In this document: one piece after another, positions 38,997 through 50,875 of the stretch
Layout of the letters: every line of letters starts with the position of its first letter
Position numbering within the stretch: position 1 is the stretch's first letter
NCBI RefSeq assembly: GCF_040412425.1
Contig: NC_089766.1
Coordinates: 50,527,297-50,591,296 of the forward strand
Reading direction: 5' to 3'
Source: Macrobrachium rosenbergii
Taxonomy: Eukaryota; Arthropoda; Malacostraca; Decapoda; Palaemonidae
Length of the DNA: 64,000 nt
Translations under genes and position numbers: made by a program
Notes under the pieces: generated by a model
Databases searched by the model: none
Told to the model about the DNA's origin: nothing
What the model saw: only the letters and a program-made list of their open reading frames with translations

Positions 38997-39474
38997 ATAT
39001 GAAACTTTTTTTCATGCGAAAGCCATTTGCAGAACCCAGGAGTTCTTTAAGTTTCCAGAAGACATTCTTCATCCACCGCGAAGAATCAAAACCGGTGAGA
39101 ATCTGACAGGCGTCAGTCTTTAGTAGTAATGTCAGTTCGGGAAAGAATTTGTCGATGTAATCAAATTTCATTTGATCAAAACCTAACGTTCAATTAAATG
39201 TTCTCAAAGTTTAGGAAGCATTGAGATGATGTTTGTGAAGAACTGCTATTTTTAACTCCTTCGTGAAAGTGTCTTGGTTTTTGATAGAAAAGAAACAAAT
39301 ATGTGTTTTGAAATAAGCGTTTGGGTCACAGCGCAGTGTTTTGAAATAATATTAAGAAGGGTTTTGTAGGGAGATGGTTTCACAAATAGCTGTAATGGTG
39401 TTTATTATAACTTGTTGATAAAGGGAAGTTGTTTCTTTATAACGAGTACTATTAAAACTACTACTACTGCTGCT
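38997..39474. other. Nothing recognised
   Basis: AT-rich; the minus-strand ORF overlapping here is mostly (TA)n translation. Confidence 0.5.
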
Positions 39475-39476
39475 GC

Positions 39477-39517
<41 letters not shown>
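39475..39517. repeat. (AAT)n microsatellite
   Basis: About 13 units, just upstream of a Repeat A. Confidence 0.96.
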
Positions 39518-39518
<1 letters not shown>

Positions 39519-39527
39519 AAATCGAAT

Positions 39528-39835
39528 CCCGTAGGGGGTTAGTGCTGTCAGTGCACCTCACGTGGTGCACTGTAGGCATTACTCAAGGGTCTTTGGAGTG
39601 TCCCCTCGGCCCCTGGCTGCAACCTATCATTTCTTGTACTGCACCTCCGTTCATATTCTCTTTCTTCCATCTGACCTTCCATCCTCTCTAACAATTGTTT
39701 CACAGTGCAACTGAGAGGTGTACCTCCTGTTACGCCTTTCAAACCTTCTTACTGACGGACAATTTCCTTTTGATCGCTGAATGGCCTCATATGTCCCAGC
39801 GCTTGGGCTTTGGCCTAAGTTCTATATTCTATTTT
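39528..39835 (+). mobile_element. Repeat A copy 10
   Basis: CCCGTAGGGGGTTAGTGCTG start, GTGCACCTCACGTGGTGCAC hairpin box, CTCGGCCCCTGGCTGCAACC, and a CTAAGTTCTATATTCTATTT tail. Confidence 0.92.
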
Positions 39836-40385
39836 ATATTTTAATAATAATTGAAGGATAAAGTATATATTTTTATATATACTTTGTAGATCTATTTCTG
39901 CAGAGAATATTAACTTTTTCGTGAAGTATTTGTACAAAAACAAAAATATAAGAGCAGGAACGGTCTGATGTGAAACAGACATTGTTTTGTGGTTTGTCTT
40001 AAAGGAAGAAAATGACAAAACTTAATAACTGATAACTTGGCTACTGTGGCAACCTCTCCTATTATCTTCGCGTCTCTCTCTCTCTGCAAGGCGTCACAAT
40101 TGGCTGGAGCAAAGGGAAGACGTTAATCCTATTCTCAGGCCTATAGATGTTAATCGTGTTTTGCTTTGGGTCTCTCCGAAAGGTGCTTTACTCTCCCGAG
40201 GCGTAATACGCGTGAGAATATGATTTCGGATTCATTCTCTGCTTGTGCAAGCGAGATATAGATAGATAGGTGGATAGATAGATGTATAACTATCATTAAT
40301 TTTCAGTATTTTCTCACGGAAAAACGAGATGTCATCTATTATAATAAAATCCGAGTGGATATTGTTTGTCCTCCCCCGAGTGACA
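39836..40385. other. No gene recognised
   Basis: AT-rich, GATA-like run near 40255-40285. Confidence 0.5.
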
Positions 40386-40655
40386 GTAGGGGAGACATGT
40401 CACAGCTACCAACCCCGGCAAACCGGTTTGTCCGCCCCGCGTAGAGGCGGGGTAGGTATGGGATCGGGAGGGTAGGGGAGACATGACACAGCCACCCACC
40501 CCCTGCAAACCAGTTTGTTCTCCCAGGATGGGGGAGGGGTAGGCAGGGGAACGGTAGGGAGGGGAGGGGAGACATCTGCTCTCCTCCTGCAAACCTGCTT
40601 GTCCACCCCGGGTGTGGTCGGGGTAGGTAGGGCATCAGGAGAGTTGGGAGACAGC
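40386..40655. repeat. GC-rich minisatellite, ~80-90-bp unit, about 3 copies
   Basis: Units begin GTAGGGGAGACATG (40386, 40472, ~40562, with a partial GGGAGACA near 40643) and share CAACCCCGGCAAACCGGTTT- and TTGTCCGCCCCG-like segments. Each holds a small GC hairpin such as CCCCGCGTAGAGGCGGGG. Copies differ by indels; Pro-rich minus-strand ORFs are by-products. Confidence 0.88.
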
Positions 40656-40865
40656 TGCGCCAGGTTCCAGCTCGCGTAGCGCACACCAACAAGCTCACAT
40701 CATATAATGTCTTGTTAAGTGCCAAAACATTGAGTGCTAAATAAAATATTCAATTGGATTATTTCTGAGAGAGTTAGCTGGTATTCTTGTTATTCACTGA
40801 TTTGCAAAGGAAGAACTGGCCAGTTTTGAAGCTATGATGCTGGAACGCTTTCAAGAGAAATATTT

Positions 40866-41214
<349 letters not shown>

Positions 41215-41880
41215 TTAATGTATGAATTATTTATGAAAAAGAGAGGACTGTTGATCATGAATTTCTAACGAATAAATTTCTAACGAAGAAAACATTACAA
41301 CTGTGAATCAGCTCTTGTTACATTGAATATCTTTCAAGGGATATAAATTTTAAACACTCAGAGACTAAATTTTGTAAGCCAAGAAATGAATTTACATTTT
41401 GTGAGAACATATATTTACATATATATATTATATACATATATACACGCGCACACACGTATATATGCATATACAACTATAAGATATTTGTTGTTATAGCAGA
41501 ATTCCATCTGATAGAGGTTGCCCACAAAAATACGAAAGAGGGTAGAATTTCTGGTGCTATATTTCGGAAACTACTATTTCCCTCAAAGGACAGATAATCC
41601 TGTCTGTTTCATGGCCAAACTTTATTACTGTATATGAAAAAAAAAATATATATATATATATATACATATACAGTATATATATGTGTGTATTTATATATTT
41701 ATATATAATATATATATACATAATGTATATATATATGTATATTTCTATATGTGTGTGTATGAAAGTATAGAAGTTAATTAAAAAGTGAAGGAATAGAACG
41801 GCTTCAGGAACTGACTGAATCTCAGTAGAGACGCTACGGTATATTAATGATCAGCAGCTGAGCTGCTTTCCAGGGTGTAT
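41215..41880. other. No gene; several short (TA)n stretches
   Basis: AT-rich, e.g. 41405-41480 and 41645-41760. Confidence 0.5.
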
Positions 41881-42239
41881 AAGGTTTGTGTAAATGAGGA
41901 AAAAGTTCCATGGGAATGGGCGTTATGGATCATCGTCCCTTTGTATAAGAAGAATGTGACAAAGACAACTGCTGTAATTATTGGTGCATATTATTACTTC
42001 CAGTCCTTGAAAAGGTGGTGTAGATAGGTTTTAATTGAAAAAGTAAGACAGATAGTAGAATAAGTGAGAGAGGAAGAGCTAAGTGGGTTTAAACGCAGGA
42101 GTAAAAATGTGCTTCGAGTGGTTGCTATGAAACATTTGTGAGGGAAGATTGAAAGCGAAGGAAAACAGCTTTGTGTTGCATATGTGGGCTTAGAAAAGCT
42201 TATGAAGAGTAACATTGCGGATGATGGAAAAGTTGATCC
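41881..42239 (+). pseudogene. LINE-Y reverse transcriptase remnant, first part
   Basis: One frame (codons from 41908) reads VPWEWALWIIVPLYKK, then IIGAYYYFQSLKRW, VLIEKVRQIVE, EEELSGFKRRSKNVLRVVAM and GKQLCVAYVGLEK. This aligns in order with the classic invertebrate non-LTR reverse transcriptase pattern (EW..AIIVPLYKGKG, C.NYRGI.LL....K, E.QCGF..GR...DQ.F..RQ, GK.LYVAF.DLEKAYDR). Three in-frame stops (TAG, TAA, TGA) and a one-base deletion at the LEKAY block make it a pseudogene. It is interrupted at ~42236 by Repeat A copy 11 and resumes at 42543. The element is unrelated in sequence to LINE-X's tail as far as I can see. Confidence 0.8.
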
Positions 42240-42542
42240 CGTAGGGGGTTAGTGTCGTCAGTGCACCTCACGGGGTGCATTGTAGTCATTACTAAAGGTT
42301 CTTTTTAGCATCCCCTCGACCCCTAGCTGCAACCCCTTTCATTCCTTTTACTGTACCTCCGTTCATATCTTCCTATCCACCCTCACTTAATAATTGTATC
42401 ACAGTGCAACTGCGAGGTTTTCCTCCTGTTACACCTTTCAAACCGTTTTACTGTCAAATTTCCCCTCCAGCGCTGAATGACCTCATAGGTCCCAGCGCTT
42501 GACCCTTTGGCCTAAACTATATATGTATTCCATTCCATTCAG
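42236..42542 (+). mobile_element. Repeat A copy 11, inserted in LINE-Y with target duplication
   Basis: CCCGTAGGGGGTTAGTGTCG start, GTGCACCTCACGGGGTGCAT, ACCCCTAGCTGCAACCCC, CAGCGCTGAATGACCTCATA, and a CTAAACTATATATGTATTCC end followed by ATTCCATTC. Flanks TGGAAAAGTTGATCC (42225-42239) and TGGAAAATTTGATTC (42543-42557) match at 13 of 15 positions, a probable target-site duplication. Confidence 0.9.
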
Positions 42543-42865
42543 TGGAAAATTTGATTCACTGAGACCACTTTGAGTATTGCTTATGATAGCGAAGTATTTG
42601 TTTGAGTGATTCCATGTCTTATGTCTCCATCGGCGTTTCATGTATTGAAGGATGGAGGGATTCTGGAAGAAAAACGGTCATAGATTTAGGAGCAGAGCTG
42701 AGAGAAAGGGAAGGTGGTCATGAATGGAGTGTGGAATAGTTATGTTTGATGACAGTGAATGAACTGCAGAGACCGGTGAACAAATTTGAAAGTCATTGTA
42801 TGAGGAACATGTAGGCAGTACGTATGAACAAACTTAAAGCTTTGGGAACAAATTTAAGCCAAGAT
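42543..42865 (+). pseudogene. LINE-Y reverse transcriptase remnant, second part
   Basis: Continues after Repeat A. A frame near 42738-42755 gives MFDDSE, corresponding to the F(A)DD catalytic box with one codon missing. A following frame gives NELQRPVNKFESHCMRNM and, after a stop, AVRMNKLKAL, matching the (S)EE.LQ.LV..F...C.RR.L.VN..K.K pattern downstream of the active site in this reverse transcriptase type. Frameshifts and stops are frequent. Confidence 0.72.
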
Positions 42866-43376
42866 GACAGAACAATCGACATCAGTAAAGATGAAAAAAA
42901 GACAAAAAATTAACAAATAGATAAAACAAGCGCCATTTAACGTGGAAGAACGCTTTCCAAGGTCGACTTAAAATGGTAAACAACCTCTCTGACCAAACGC
43001 TTGAGTAACGGCGACCTTAACCCACTCCCGTCTTCCAGGGCGGCGCTGCTGCCACCTCCTCCTCCTCCTCCAGACTTTCTCCCCGACTTCAGGCTCCTCC
43101 TCCCGTTTATTCGCGACTTCCTTTTTGCGCGAAGTGGGTCATCTCTCGGAAAGGTACTCGAGTCAAGGCTGCCTGTTCACAATAGGCAGAGCGAGTCCCA
43201 GGAACGGGAGCAGGAGAATAATGAGTCGTCGTCTTCTGCTTCTTCTCGAGTCCTTTGGAAAGGGGTTGCGTGTTTTGCCTGTCGAGGGTCGAGAGCTGTG
43301 CGTGGAGGCGTTGCTTTTCTTCTCGACTTCCTGTTGTTTTAGGTTTAATGGCCCCTTGCTTGAGGAGCTTTTCTGT

Positions 43377-43378
<2 letters not shown>
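42866..43378. other. GC-richer unique stretch, no gene confirmed
   Basis: 43000-43370 carries a 113-codon plus-strand frame (43001-43342) beginning [20 protein letters not shown], with a Ser/Glu-rich middle and a Cys-containing end. It overlaps other open frames; I recognise no domain. A 5' exon is conceivable. Confidence 0.35.
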
Positions 43379-43422
<44 letters not shown>

Positions 43423-43454
43423 GCTTGGTTTATATGTATGTATATATATATGTA

Positions 43455-43542
<88 letters not shown>

Positions 43543-43560
43543 GTCTATATTATATATATA
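43379..43560. repeat. (TC)n-(TA)n compound microsatellite
   Basis: (TC)n 43379-43419, then TATG/TA arrays to 43560. Confidence 0.97.
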
Positions 43561-43824
43561 TACATACATACATGCATGTATGTGTGTCTATGTATACCTT
43601 TTCCTCTTAGAGGTGGGGTTAGCTCCAGACATTGTTAAATATTTAGCTCCCGGTAAATCTTTTTTGATGAGGTTGCAAACCCCGTGCACCTCATTATGAC
43701 CCTGGCTGCGACCTGCCATAGCCTCGACCAACTGGGCACGAAGGATTTTACAGGAAATGATCTGAAAGGAATTTCCTTCTGCGGGATCAAACTTTGGTCG
43801 ATCGTTGCGAAACGAGATTGTTAA

Positions 43825-43830
43825 CAAATG

Positions 43831-43919
<89 letters not shown>

Positions 43920-43920
43920 C
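43825..43920. repeat. (TA)n microsatellite
   Basis: About 45 units. The unique stretch 43561-43824 before it holds no recognised gene. Confidence 0.97.
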
Positions 43921-44206
43921 ATACAGTATATATATATTTATTTATTTGCGGAAATAACATGTTTATGACATTTTACGTGAACGCATGCTTAACTTTATCG
44001 ACAATTATACAATTAAGAAGTCTTTATTGTCGGTGTATAATTATCTAAATCTTCCTTCTTCTTTTCTTTTTTTTTCTTTTTGCATTTGGATTCATTGGAA
44101 GCTCGTTGAAAATACTTATATATTTTTCTTCCACTTATTATTAACAATAATATTTTTGCAGCGGTATCGACGAAAACACCAGGATTTGCATCAGAAGACA
44201 TCAGAT

Positions 44207-44210
<4 letters not shown>

Positions 44211-44249
<39 letters not shown>
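44211..44249. repeat. (TC)n microsatellite
   Basis: About 19 units. Confidence 0.97.
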
Positions 44250-44252
<3 letters not shown>

Positions 44253-45402
44253 AGACTTTCTTGAGTGTAAACTCCATCCTCGAAGTTCAGGAGAACTTGA
44301 ACTTTTTCTCTCCCTTACTACTTTTATTGAGAAGGTTCTTCAGCGCAGTTCGGTTTACCTGTTCTTCCAAGGCCGTCTTTCGTCGGCATCAGATCGTTCA
44401 TGAAATATATAAGGAATCATCGAGGAAACGGGAATGCGCACGCGCAAAGGCAGCATTATGAATAACAGTGACTTTCTCTTCTCTAAAAATTAAAAAAGGA
44501 ATTAAGACTTACTCCGAATAAATCCCTAAAGCTAACATACTCTGCGGTTCCATTTGTTCAAACGTGCAAATTTCGATAATGACTGTGCAAATACTGACGC
44601 CAAGAGAAGTGGCACCACTGGTGGCCTGGCGGCTCTGAACAATTTGGCAGCGCCGCACTGGCTCCCCGGAATGAATGAGAGCCCAAAGGGTTAACGAACG
44701 CATTCAAGGACCCGACCGCAAAACGAGAAGCGTGGCGCCCTTCGCCCATTCATTAATTCATTCATTCAGAAAATTGCCTACTCGTTCATTCATTAGCAGC
44801 ATTGTTGACTATTATCCGGGTGTGGCAACTGTCGCAGTTGTACTGTATACCGTGTAGCATTATCATATTTCTTACGAATATTCTTGGTCTCCATCCGTTA
44901 GTTTTATTCTGACTTATTAAGTGAGAACCAATTTTATGTAATAAATCACTTTCTCCAGGTGCTTAAGAAATACAAAAAATAAGAGGAGTCGATAGAAACA
45001 GTATTTCTTACGTAATAAGGGGATTGTTCAACCAACTTATATCTAATGAAAAGAAGTCTCGGGAGAAAAATGTAGACGTCTGTAGGTTGAATATTGTTTG
45101 TGGAGAGCGTGTGAACTAAAAAAAAAAATTATTTAGGAAAAGGTGAGATACGACAAAGATTTGAAAAAGAAAAATTATAGCGGACTTAAAATCTTTTGGG
45201 ATGGTTTTGGCAACCAGAGTTTGGAAATTTTTCATAAAGAAAGGGAGAGCGGTGGAGTGCAAGTAATTTTGCACTAGAATGGAGGAGCTTGGCGCAGTTT
45301 GTGTGTGTGTGAGTGTGAATGAGTGTATGGGGCTGGCATACTGCTGATGAGCCGCCTTTGAATGTAGATACAGGGGCTAATGTATATACATACATATATG
45401 CA
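44250..45402. other. No gene recognised
   Basis: Single-copy-looking; CATT-rich near 44745-44795. Small ORFs only, none with a recognisable motif. Confidence 0.45.
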
Positions 45403-45636
45403 TAAACATTAAGGTACAGTGTCGTTTAAAAGCCAATCCGTTCTACTTCGGGAATATCACCGAAGGGGAATTATAAATGTTAAACGATTCGTCTCCCGGC
45501 TACATAATCGTTTAACAATTATATAATTCCCCTTCGGTGATATTGCCGAAGCAGAGCGAATTGGATATTAAACGACATTTGTAGCTTAATTCGAGAATAA
45601 GAAAATATATCACGGTAATGTGATAAAAATTCATAT
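45403..45636. mobile_element. Repeat F copy 2 (fold-back element)
   Basis: The left arm (AGTGTCGTTTAAAAGCCAAT, TACTTCGGGAATATCACCGA, AGGGGAATTATA) pairs with the right arm (TATAATTCCCCTTCGGTGAT, ATTGCCGAAG, TTGGATATTAAACGACATT). An inner palindrome GTTAAACGATT...AATCGTTTAAC forms the loop. Outer arms match copy 1 at 12067-12400, but the centre is different and shorter. As in copy 1, the right flank reads CACGG(T)..TGTGATAAAA(A)TTCATATAT. Confidence 0.82.
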
Positions 45637-45648
45637 ATCTTTATCTGT

Positions 45649-45769
<121 letters not shown>

Positions 45770-45939
45770 TATGTCTGAGTAAGTGTATGTAGGTAAGTAT
45801 ATGTGTGTATAGTGTATTTTTGTATTAAATGAGCATGTCTTTGCCTAGGTCATAATATACGTAAATATTTTTTATAATTTTAATGATCAGTACCATTTTA
45901 CGACAAACGCTGAAATACACCTGTCACTACTGCTACCAC

Positions 45940-45940
45940 A

Positions 45941-46011
<71 letters not shown>
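45940..46011. repeat. (ATT)n microsatellite
   Basis: About 23 units; poly-Tyr frame is its translation. Confidence 0.97.
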
Positions 46012-46089
46012 TCGTCTTTCAAGGCTAATCCGCTCGATCTCTTTCATAAGGGTTACCGGAAGAGGCCGTTGTTTCCCACATCAAAGACT

Positions 46090-46208
46090 AGGCAATAATA
46101 CTCCCACCTCCCCCCCCCCTCCAACACCACCACCACCACCACAAGCCTTTCCCCCTCCTCCCCTCCCCTCATCTCTCCAATATCCTCCCTCTCCACTTCC
46201 TCCCCTTC
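46090..46208. repeat. Pyrimidine-rich, C-rich tract
   Basis: Plus strand is almost purely C/T with CCA and CCT repeats; a homopurine-homopyrimidine tract of about 110 bp. Confidence 0.85.
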
Positions 46209-46274
46209 CATTATTAATGCGGGGAGGAAAGCAGAATTTTCGCAGACCCTGTACAAGTGCCTGATTGAGTTTCC

Positions 46275-46613
46275 TGTAAAAGAAAACTATTAGAGAGATG
46301 GCTATTTGTCTGTCCGTCCGCACTTTTTCTGTCCGCCCTCAGGCTAGAGGGCTGCAAATTGGTATGTTGATCATCCACCCTCCAATCATCAAACATACCA
46401 AATAACAGCCATCTAGCCTCAGTAGTTTTTATTTTATTTAAGTTTAAAGTTATCCGTGATCGTGCGTCTGGCACCGCTGTAGGTGCCAACAACTCAGGTC
46501 ACCACCGGGCCTTGGCTGAAAGTTTCATGCGCCGCGGCTGAGAGTTTCATACAGTTATACGCTGTACAGAAAACTCGACTGCGCCGAAGAAACTTCGGCG
46601 CATATTTTACTTC
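46275..46613 (-). mobile_element. Repeat M copy 7
   Basis: Starts TGTAAAAGAAAACTATTAGA, has one stem arm GGCTAGAGGGCTGCAAATTG with the opposing arm slightly decayed (ATACCAAATAACAGCCATCT), and ends GAAGAAACTTCGGCGCATAT. Confidence 0.88.
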
Positions 46614-46741
46614 TTATATAAAGCATTCGTCGTAGGGCTATGCTACTTTAGAGGAAGACACAACTTAGACACAGAGAACGAGTCGTGATTGGAGCGTGCA
46701 TTGGTTAGTGTTTGCAGATTTAACGAAATGTAGGAAGAAAG

Positions 46742-47026
46742 TTAAGTATACCTTAGTTTAACCAGACTACTGAGCTGATTAGCAGCTCTCCCAGGGCTGG
46801 CCCGAAGGATTAGACTTATTTTACGTGGCTAAGAACCAATTGGTTACCTAGCAACGGGACCTACAGCTTATTGTGGAATCCGAACCACATCATACCGAGA
46901 AATGAATTTCTATCACCAGAAATAAATTCCTCTTAATTCTTCAGTGGCCGGCTGGAGATTCGAACTCGGACCCTGCAGAGTGCTAGCTGAGAACGGAACC
47001 CACTCTCCCAACGAAGAACTAAGACC
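46742..47026 (-). mobile_element. SINE-D copy 1 (tRNA-derived)
   Basis: On the minus strand: tRNA-like head with GGGAGAGTGGGTTCCGTTCT and a B-box GAGTTCGAATCTCC, then a body with AATTTATTTCTGGTGATAGA, CCACAATAAGCTGTAGGTCC, TTGCTAGGTAACCAATTGGT and a tail GGTTAAACTAAGGTATACTT. The body is well conserved with the copy at 52022 although heads differ more. Confidence 0.85.
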
Positions 47027-47736
47027 AGAAACCTGTGGTAAGTTCACAGTGAAACGAATGAAATCCTAAGCAAAGGGTTTGACCAATGAACCTTACTATG
47101 TTCAGACTCGGTCAGAAACCTTTGAGGTGCGAAAGTCCGCCGAAGGTTTTTTCAAATGCTCACGAGAGAAGATGGCAAGGGGCGGGTAATGGTTAAACGT
47201 GCCACCATTTGATCATGCCTCACAGTTTTAATTTTGGTGACCAGGTGAAGGTATCGTTTTAGAAAATGAGAATTAGGTGATTTTGGCCGTGATCCAGGAA
47301 ACGGTGATGTCAGTATAACTGCAGAGGTGGCTGAGAATGGGTAGTTTTGGAAACAGGCAGCTAAACCGCACAAGCCTATGTTTACAGGGATTTTTTTGTT
47401 TTTAAGATAGTTTGGTGAAGAGAGAGAATGGTATTGATAGCTGCAGGAAAAGATGAGCCATTCTGAAAAGTTGAAAAGGAGGTGAAGAGGGGAAACCAAA
47501 GAAGTGCAAAAGTAAAAGGACCTTGATAATCAAGTCGAGCAAGAATGCTTGGAAAATATTGGTGAGTAGTGCACAGCATATGAGGAGTCGATGAGATGTT
47601 AGTGAGCATTCTCGAGAGGGCATTCAAGCAGTTGCTGCTACTGAAAGCTTTGTTCACGGGTGTTCACTGTGATTCGGACAAAAAATGAGTGATACTCATA
47701 TCTACCCGTTTGGTTCAGTAATCCACCTCCTTTGGC
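47027..47736. other. No gene recognised
   Basis: Minus-strand overlapping frames at 47152-47499 and 47382-47657 (up to 115 codons) together cover most of this unique stretch. They might be a decayed coding region, but no motif is recognised. Confidence 0.35.
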
Positions 47737-48035
47737 CCCCGTAGGGGGTAGGTGTCGTCAGTGCACCTCCTGCGGTGCACTGTAGACATTACTTAAGGTT
47801 CTTTGCAGCGTCCCTTCGGCCCCTAGCTGCAACCCCTTTCGTTCCTTTTACTGTACCTCCGTTCATATTCTCTTTCTTCCATCTTACATTCCACACATTT
47901 CTAACAGTTGATTCATAGTGCGACTGCGAGGTTTTCCTCCTGTTACACCTTTCAAACCTCTTACTCTCAATTTCCCTTTCAGCGCTGAATGGTCCAGCGC
48001 TTGGTCTTTCTCCTAAATTCTGTATTCTTATCAAT
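47737..48035 (+). mobile_element. Repeat A copy 12
   Basis: CCCCGTAGGGGGTAGGTGTC start, GTGCACCTCCTGCGGTGCAC, CTTCGGCCCCTAGCTGCAAC and CAGCGCTGAATGG with a small deletion before GTCCAGCGCTTGG. Confidence 0.92.
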
Positions 48036-48314
48036 TCCATTCACCTCCTTCGGCAAAAATATGAGAGCAACGATTCTCGAATTTCAGCTTGAAAATACTC
48101 AGTTTTGAATCTGTACTTTTATTAGATAGTTGATAGATTCAACTGGCAAAATACAAGACGCCTATAATTGAATTTTCAGCTGAAACATCTCCTTTGACTT
48201 TATGTAATTCCTCAATGGCAGTGAGGGAGTGACTCCAGATTTACTGACTGTCTGGGGTGATAAACGAAACCAACTACGCATCTGAGAGGGCGAGATCTCA
48301 GAGCAATACCAGAA

Positions 48315-48316
<2 letters not shown>

Positions 48317-48377
<61 letters not shown>
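48317..48377. repeat. (ATT)n microsatellite
   Basis: About 20 units. Confidence 0.97.
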
Positions 48378-48378
<1 letters not shown>

Positions 48379-48522
48379 TCATGAACCCTTAAGTTATCTG
48401 CGAAATCTAAAGAGCTCGTGCTTGGTAAATATAATCTATCTTTATACTTACAATTTACGAAGACTCACTTTCATATTAAACATAACTTTAGAATACCCTA
48501 TCACGACACCTTTTTTAGTAGT

Positions 48523-48930
48523 CCGTAAAAGAAAACTATTGTGCCGGCTTTGTCTGTCCGTCCGCACTTTGTTCTGTCTGCACTTTTTCTGTCCGCCCTC
48601 AGATCTTAAAAACCATTGAGGCTAGAGGGCTGCAAATTGGTTTGTTGATCGTCCACCCCCCAATCATCAAACATACCAAATTGCAGCCCCCTAGCCTCAG
48701 CAGTTGTTATTTGATTTAAAGGTTAAAGTTAGCCATAATCGTACATTTGGCAACGACATAGGACAGGCCACCACCGGTCCGTGGTTAAAGTTTCATGGGC
48801 CGTGGCTCATACAGCATTATACCGAGACCACCGAAAGATAGATCTATTTTCGGTGGCCTTGATTATACGCTGTAGCGGCTGTACAGAAAACTCGATTACG
48901 CAGAAGAAACTTCGGCGCATTTTTTACTTG
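48523..48930 (-). mobile_element. Repeat M copy 8
   Basis: Near full length on the minus strand: CGTAAAAGAAAACTATTGTG start, two CTGTCTGCAC or GTCCGCAC units, both long-stem arms, CCGAAAGATAGATCTATTTT hairpin, and CTTCGGCGCATTTTTTACTT end. Confidence 0.92.
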
Positions 48931-49867
48931 TTTATTCCTTTCATGCAAGTCGCTGATGTCTCTCCAAATCCACCCACCCCGCCCCAACGTGCACCTGGTA
49001 CTCTACATAAACGAATTAGTCCAAACCGATCAACGCGTGTTTATCATTCGGAAGTGGAAGGAGGACACCGGTTCATGTTTGTAGCAGTCCGTTAATCCCC
49101 ACGCATTATTATCTGTTCCTTTATTCTTTTTTACCTTCGTGATGTCGGCGTTTCTCATCCGGGGATGAATTTAATGGCTGGAAAGCATTACAGATGGAAA
49201 CAATAGGTGACCCTCCGCCGAGACCGTTCTCTTTCCTATACGGCCCCAGGCGTCGTAATACCAGGTGCGCTCATTTAGCCGTTTCATATTTCTTATTATT
49301 ACAAGTCAGAACTACAGTCGACTCGCTTTCTGTCTATTTCACCAGGGGTAACTTGGAGTGAGCGAAGAAGCACAGGGAGTTGTTGATAAAGTCATCGTTA
49401 TTAAAACCGCGTTTCTCCTGGAGTTTTCTTGGTCAAAGTTGGCGACACTGAAGACAACTGTTGCGTGACGGGACAGATATTGGCTGTTCTGTCATTAGAG
49501 CGAGCAGAGGTAGAGAATAGATATATCGGCTTACCTTGACCGGGAGGGGTAGGGAACGAGAAGGGGGTGGGGAGGACCTTGGTGAGGGAAAGCGTGAGTG
49601 AGAGTACTCATGAGTAGGGAAGTATTGACAAGTATATGAATGAATGAATGTGAGATATTATACAGGAGTAAGACGATTAATGACATAGGGAACGATCTAA
49701 ATAGGAACATACAGGAACCTGACAACAAATTCAGTCTTGCTTTGGGATCAGTTATTCTTGTGTTTATGAAACTGAACTTCGTGTGATGGGAAATAGATTG
49801 TATGCTATAAAGCCTCAGGGAATCGTTTATCAGAAGTCAGTCTCATATTCAAATGATTTATATACTA
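48931..49867. other. No gene recognised
   Basis: Mixed single-copy-looking sequence; small ORFs without motifs. Confidence 0.45.
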
Positions 49868-50175
49868 GTTTCCGTAGGTGGGTAGTGTTGTCAGTGTGCC
49901 TCATGCTGTGCACTGTAGGCATTACTGAAGGTTCTTTGCAGCGTCCCTACTGTCCCCTAGCTGCAACCCCTGTCATTCTTTTATTGTACCTCCTTTCATA
50001 TTCTTTCTTCCATCTCATTTTCCACCCACTCCTATCAATTGATGCATAGTGCAAACTAAGGTGTTCCTCCCGTTATACCTTTCGAAACTTCTTACTGTCA
50101 ATTTCCGTTTCAGCGCTAAATGACCTCGTAGGTCCCAGGGCTTGGCTATTGGCCTAAATTCTGTATTCTGTTCTA
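49868..50175 (+). mobile_element. Repeat A copy 13
   Basis: TTTCCGTAGGTGGGTAGTGT start, GCCTCATGCTGTGCACTGTA, CCCCTAGCTGCAACCCC, CAGCGCTAAATGACCTCGTA, and CTAAATTCTGTATTCTGTTC tail. Confidence 0.9.
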
Positions 50176-50413
50176 TTTATATACCAGTGTGACCATACCA
50201 TCCAAAATGAAGGTGATACGAAAGAGGGTCAAGACCGCGAATCCCGACTTTTGGGACGTTTAGTACCGACCCCAAACTCTGACGATGGCACCTTATTTTG
50301 TATATCTATACGTTGTCAATGGCGAGAGAGGCTGCCCCCGTGCTGGACGACGGCAAGTCTGGACTTGGAGCTTATTACCTGTAGATAATCTTGACTACAT
50401 ACAGAAAGCAAGC

Positions 50414-50785
50414 AAACAATGCGCCGATGTTTCTTCAGCGCAATCAAGTTTTCTGTACATCGCATAATCAAGGCCACCGGTGGTCTCGTAATACGAGTAA
50501 TGCTGTATGAGCCGAGGCCCATGAAACTCTCAGCCGGCCGTGGTGGCCTTTGTTGTTGCGTTGCCAGAAGCAGGATCATGGCTAACTTTAACCTTAGATA
50601 AAATAAAAACTACCGAGGCTAGAGGGCTGCAATTTGGTACGTTTGATGATTGGAGGGTGACTGATCAACATACCAATTTGCAGCCCTCTATCCTCAGTAG
50701 TTTTTAAGATCTGAGGGCGGGCAGAAAAAAGTGCGGACTGACAGACAAAGCTGGCACAATAGTTTTCTTTTCAGAAAACTAAAAG
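50414..50785 (+). mobile_element. Repeat M copy 9
   Basis: ACAATGCGCCGATGTTTCTT start, a shortened AGATCT hairpin (CCACCGGTGGTCTCG), both long-stem arms, and AGTTTTCTTTTCAGAAAACT terminal palindrome. Confidence 0.9.
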
Positions 50786-50875
50786 TATACGAATGCACTA
50801 GTCACTTTGTGTGTTTGTGAGAGAGAGATTGTCTGAAGGCTACATGTTACAATATTGATATATACTTTGAAATAG

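Noticed and set aside
47152..47657. Minus-strand coding region
   Set aside because: Overlapping frames of ~70-115 codons without motif or splice signals I can trust; listed only as unexplained unique sequence.
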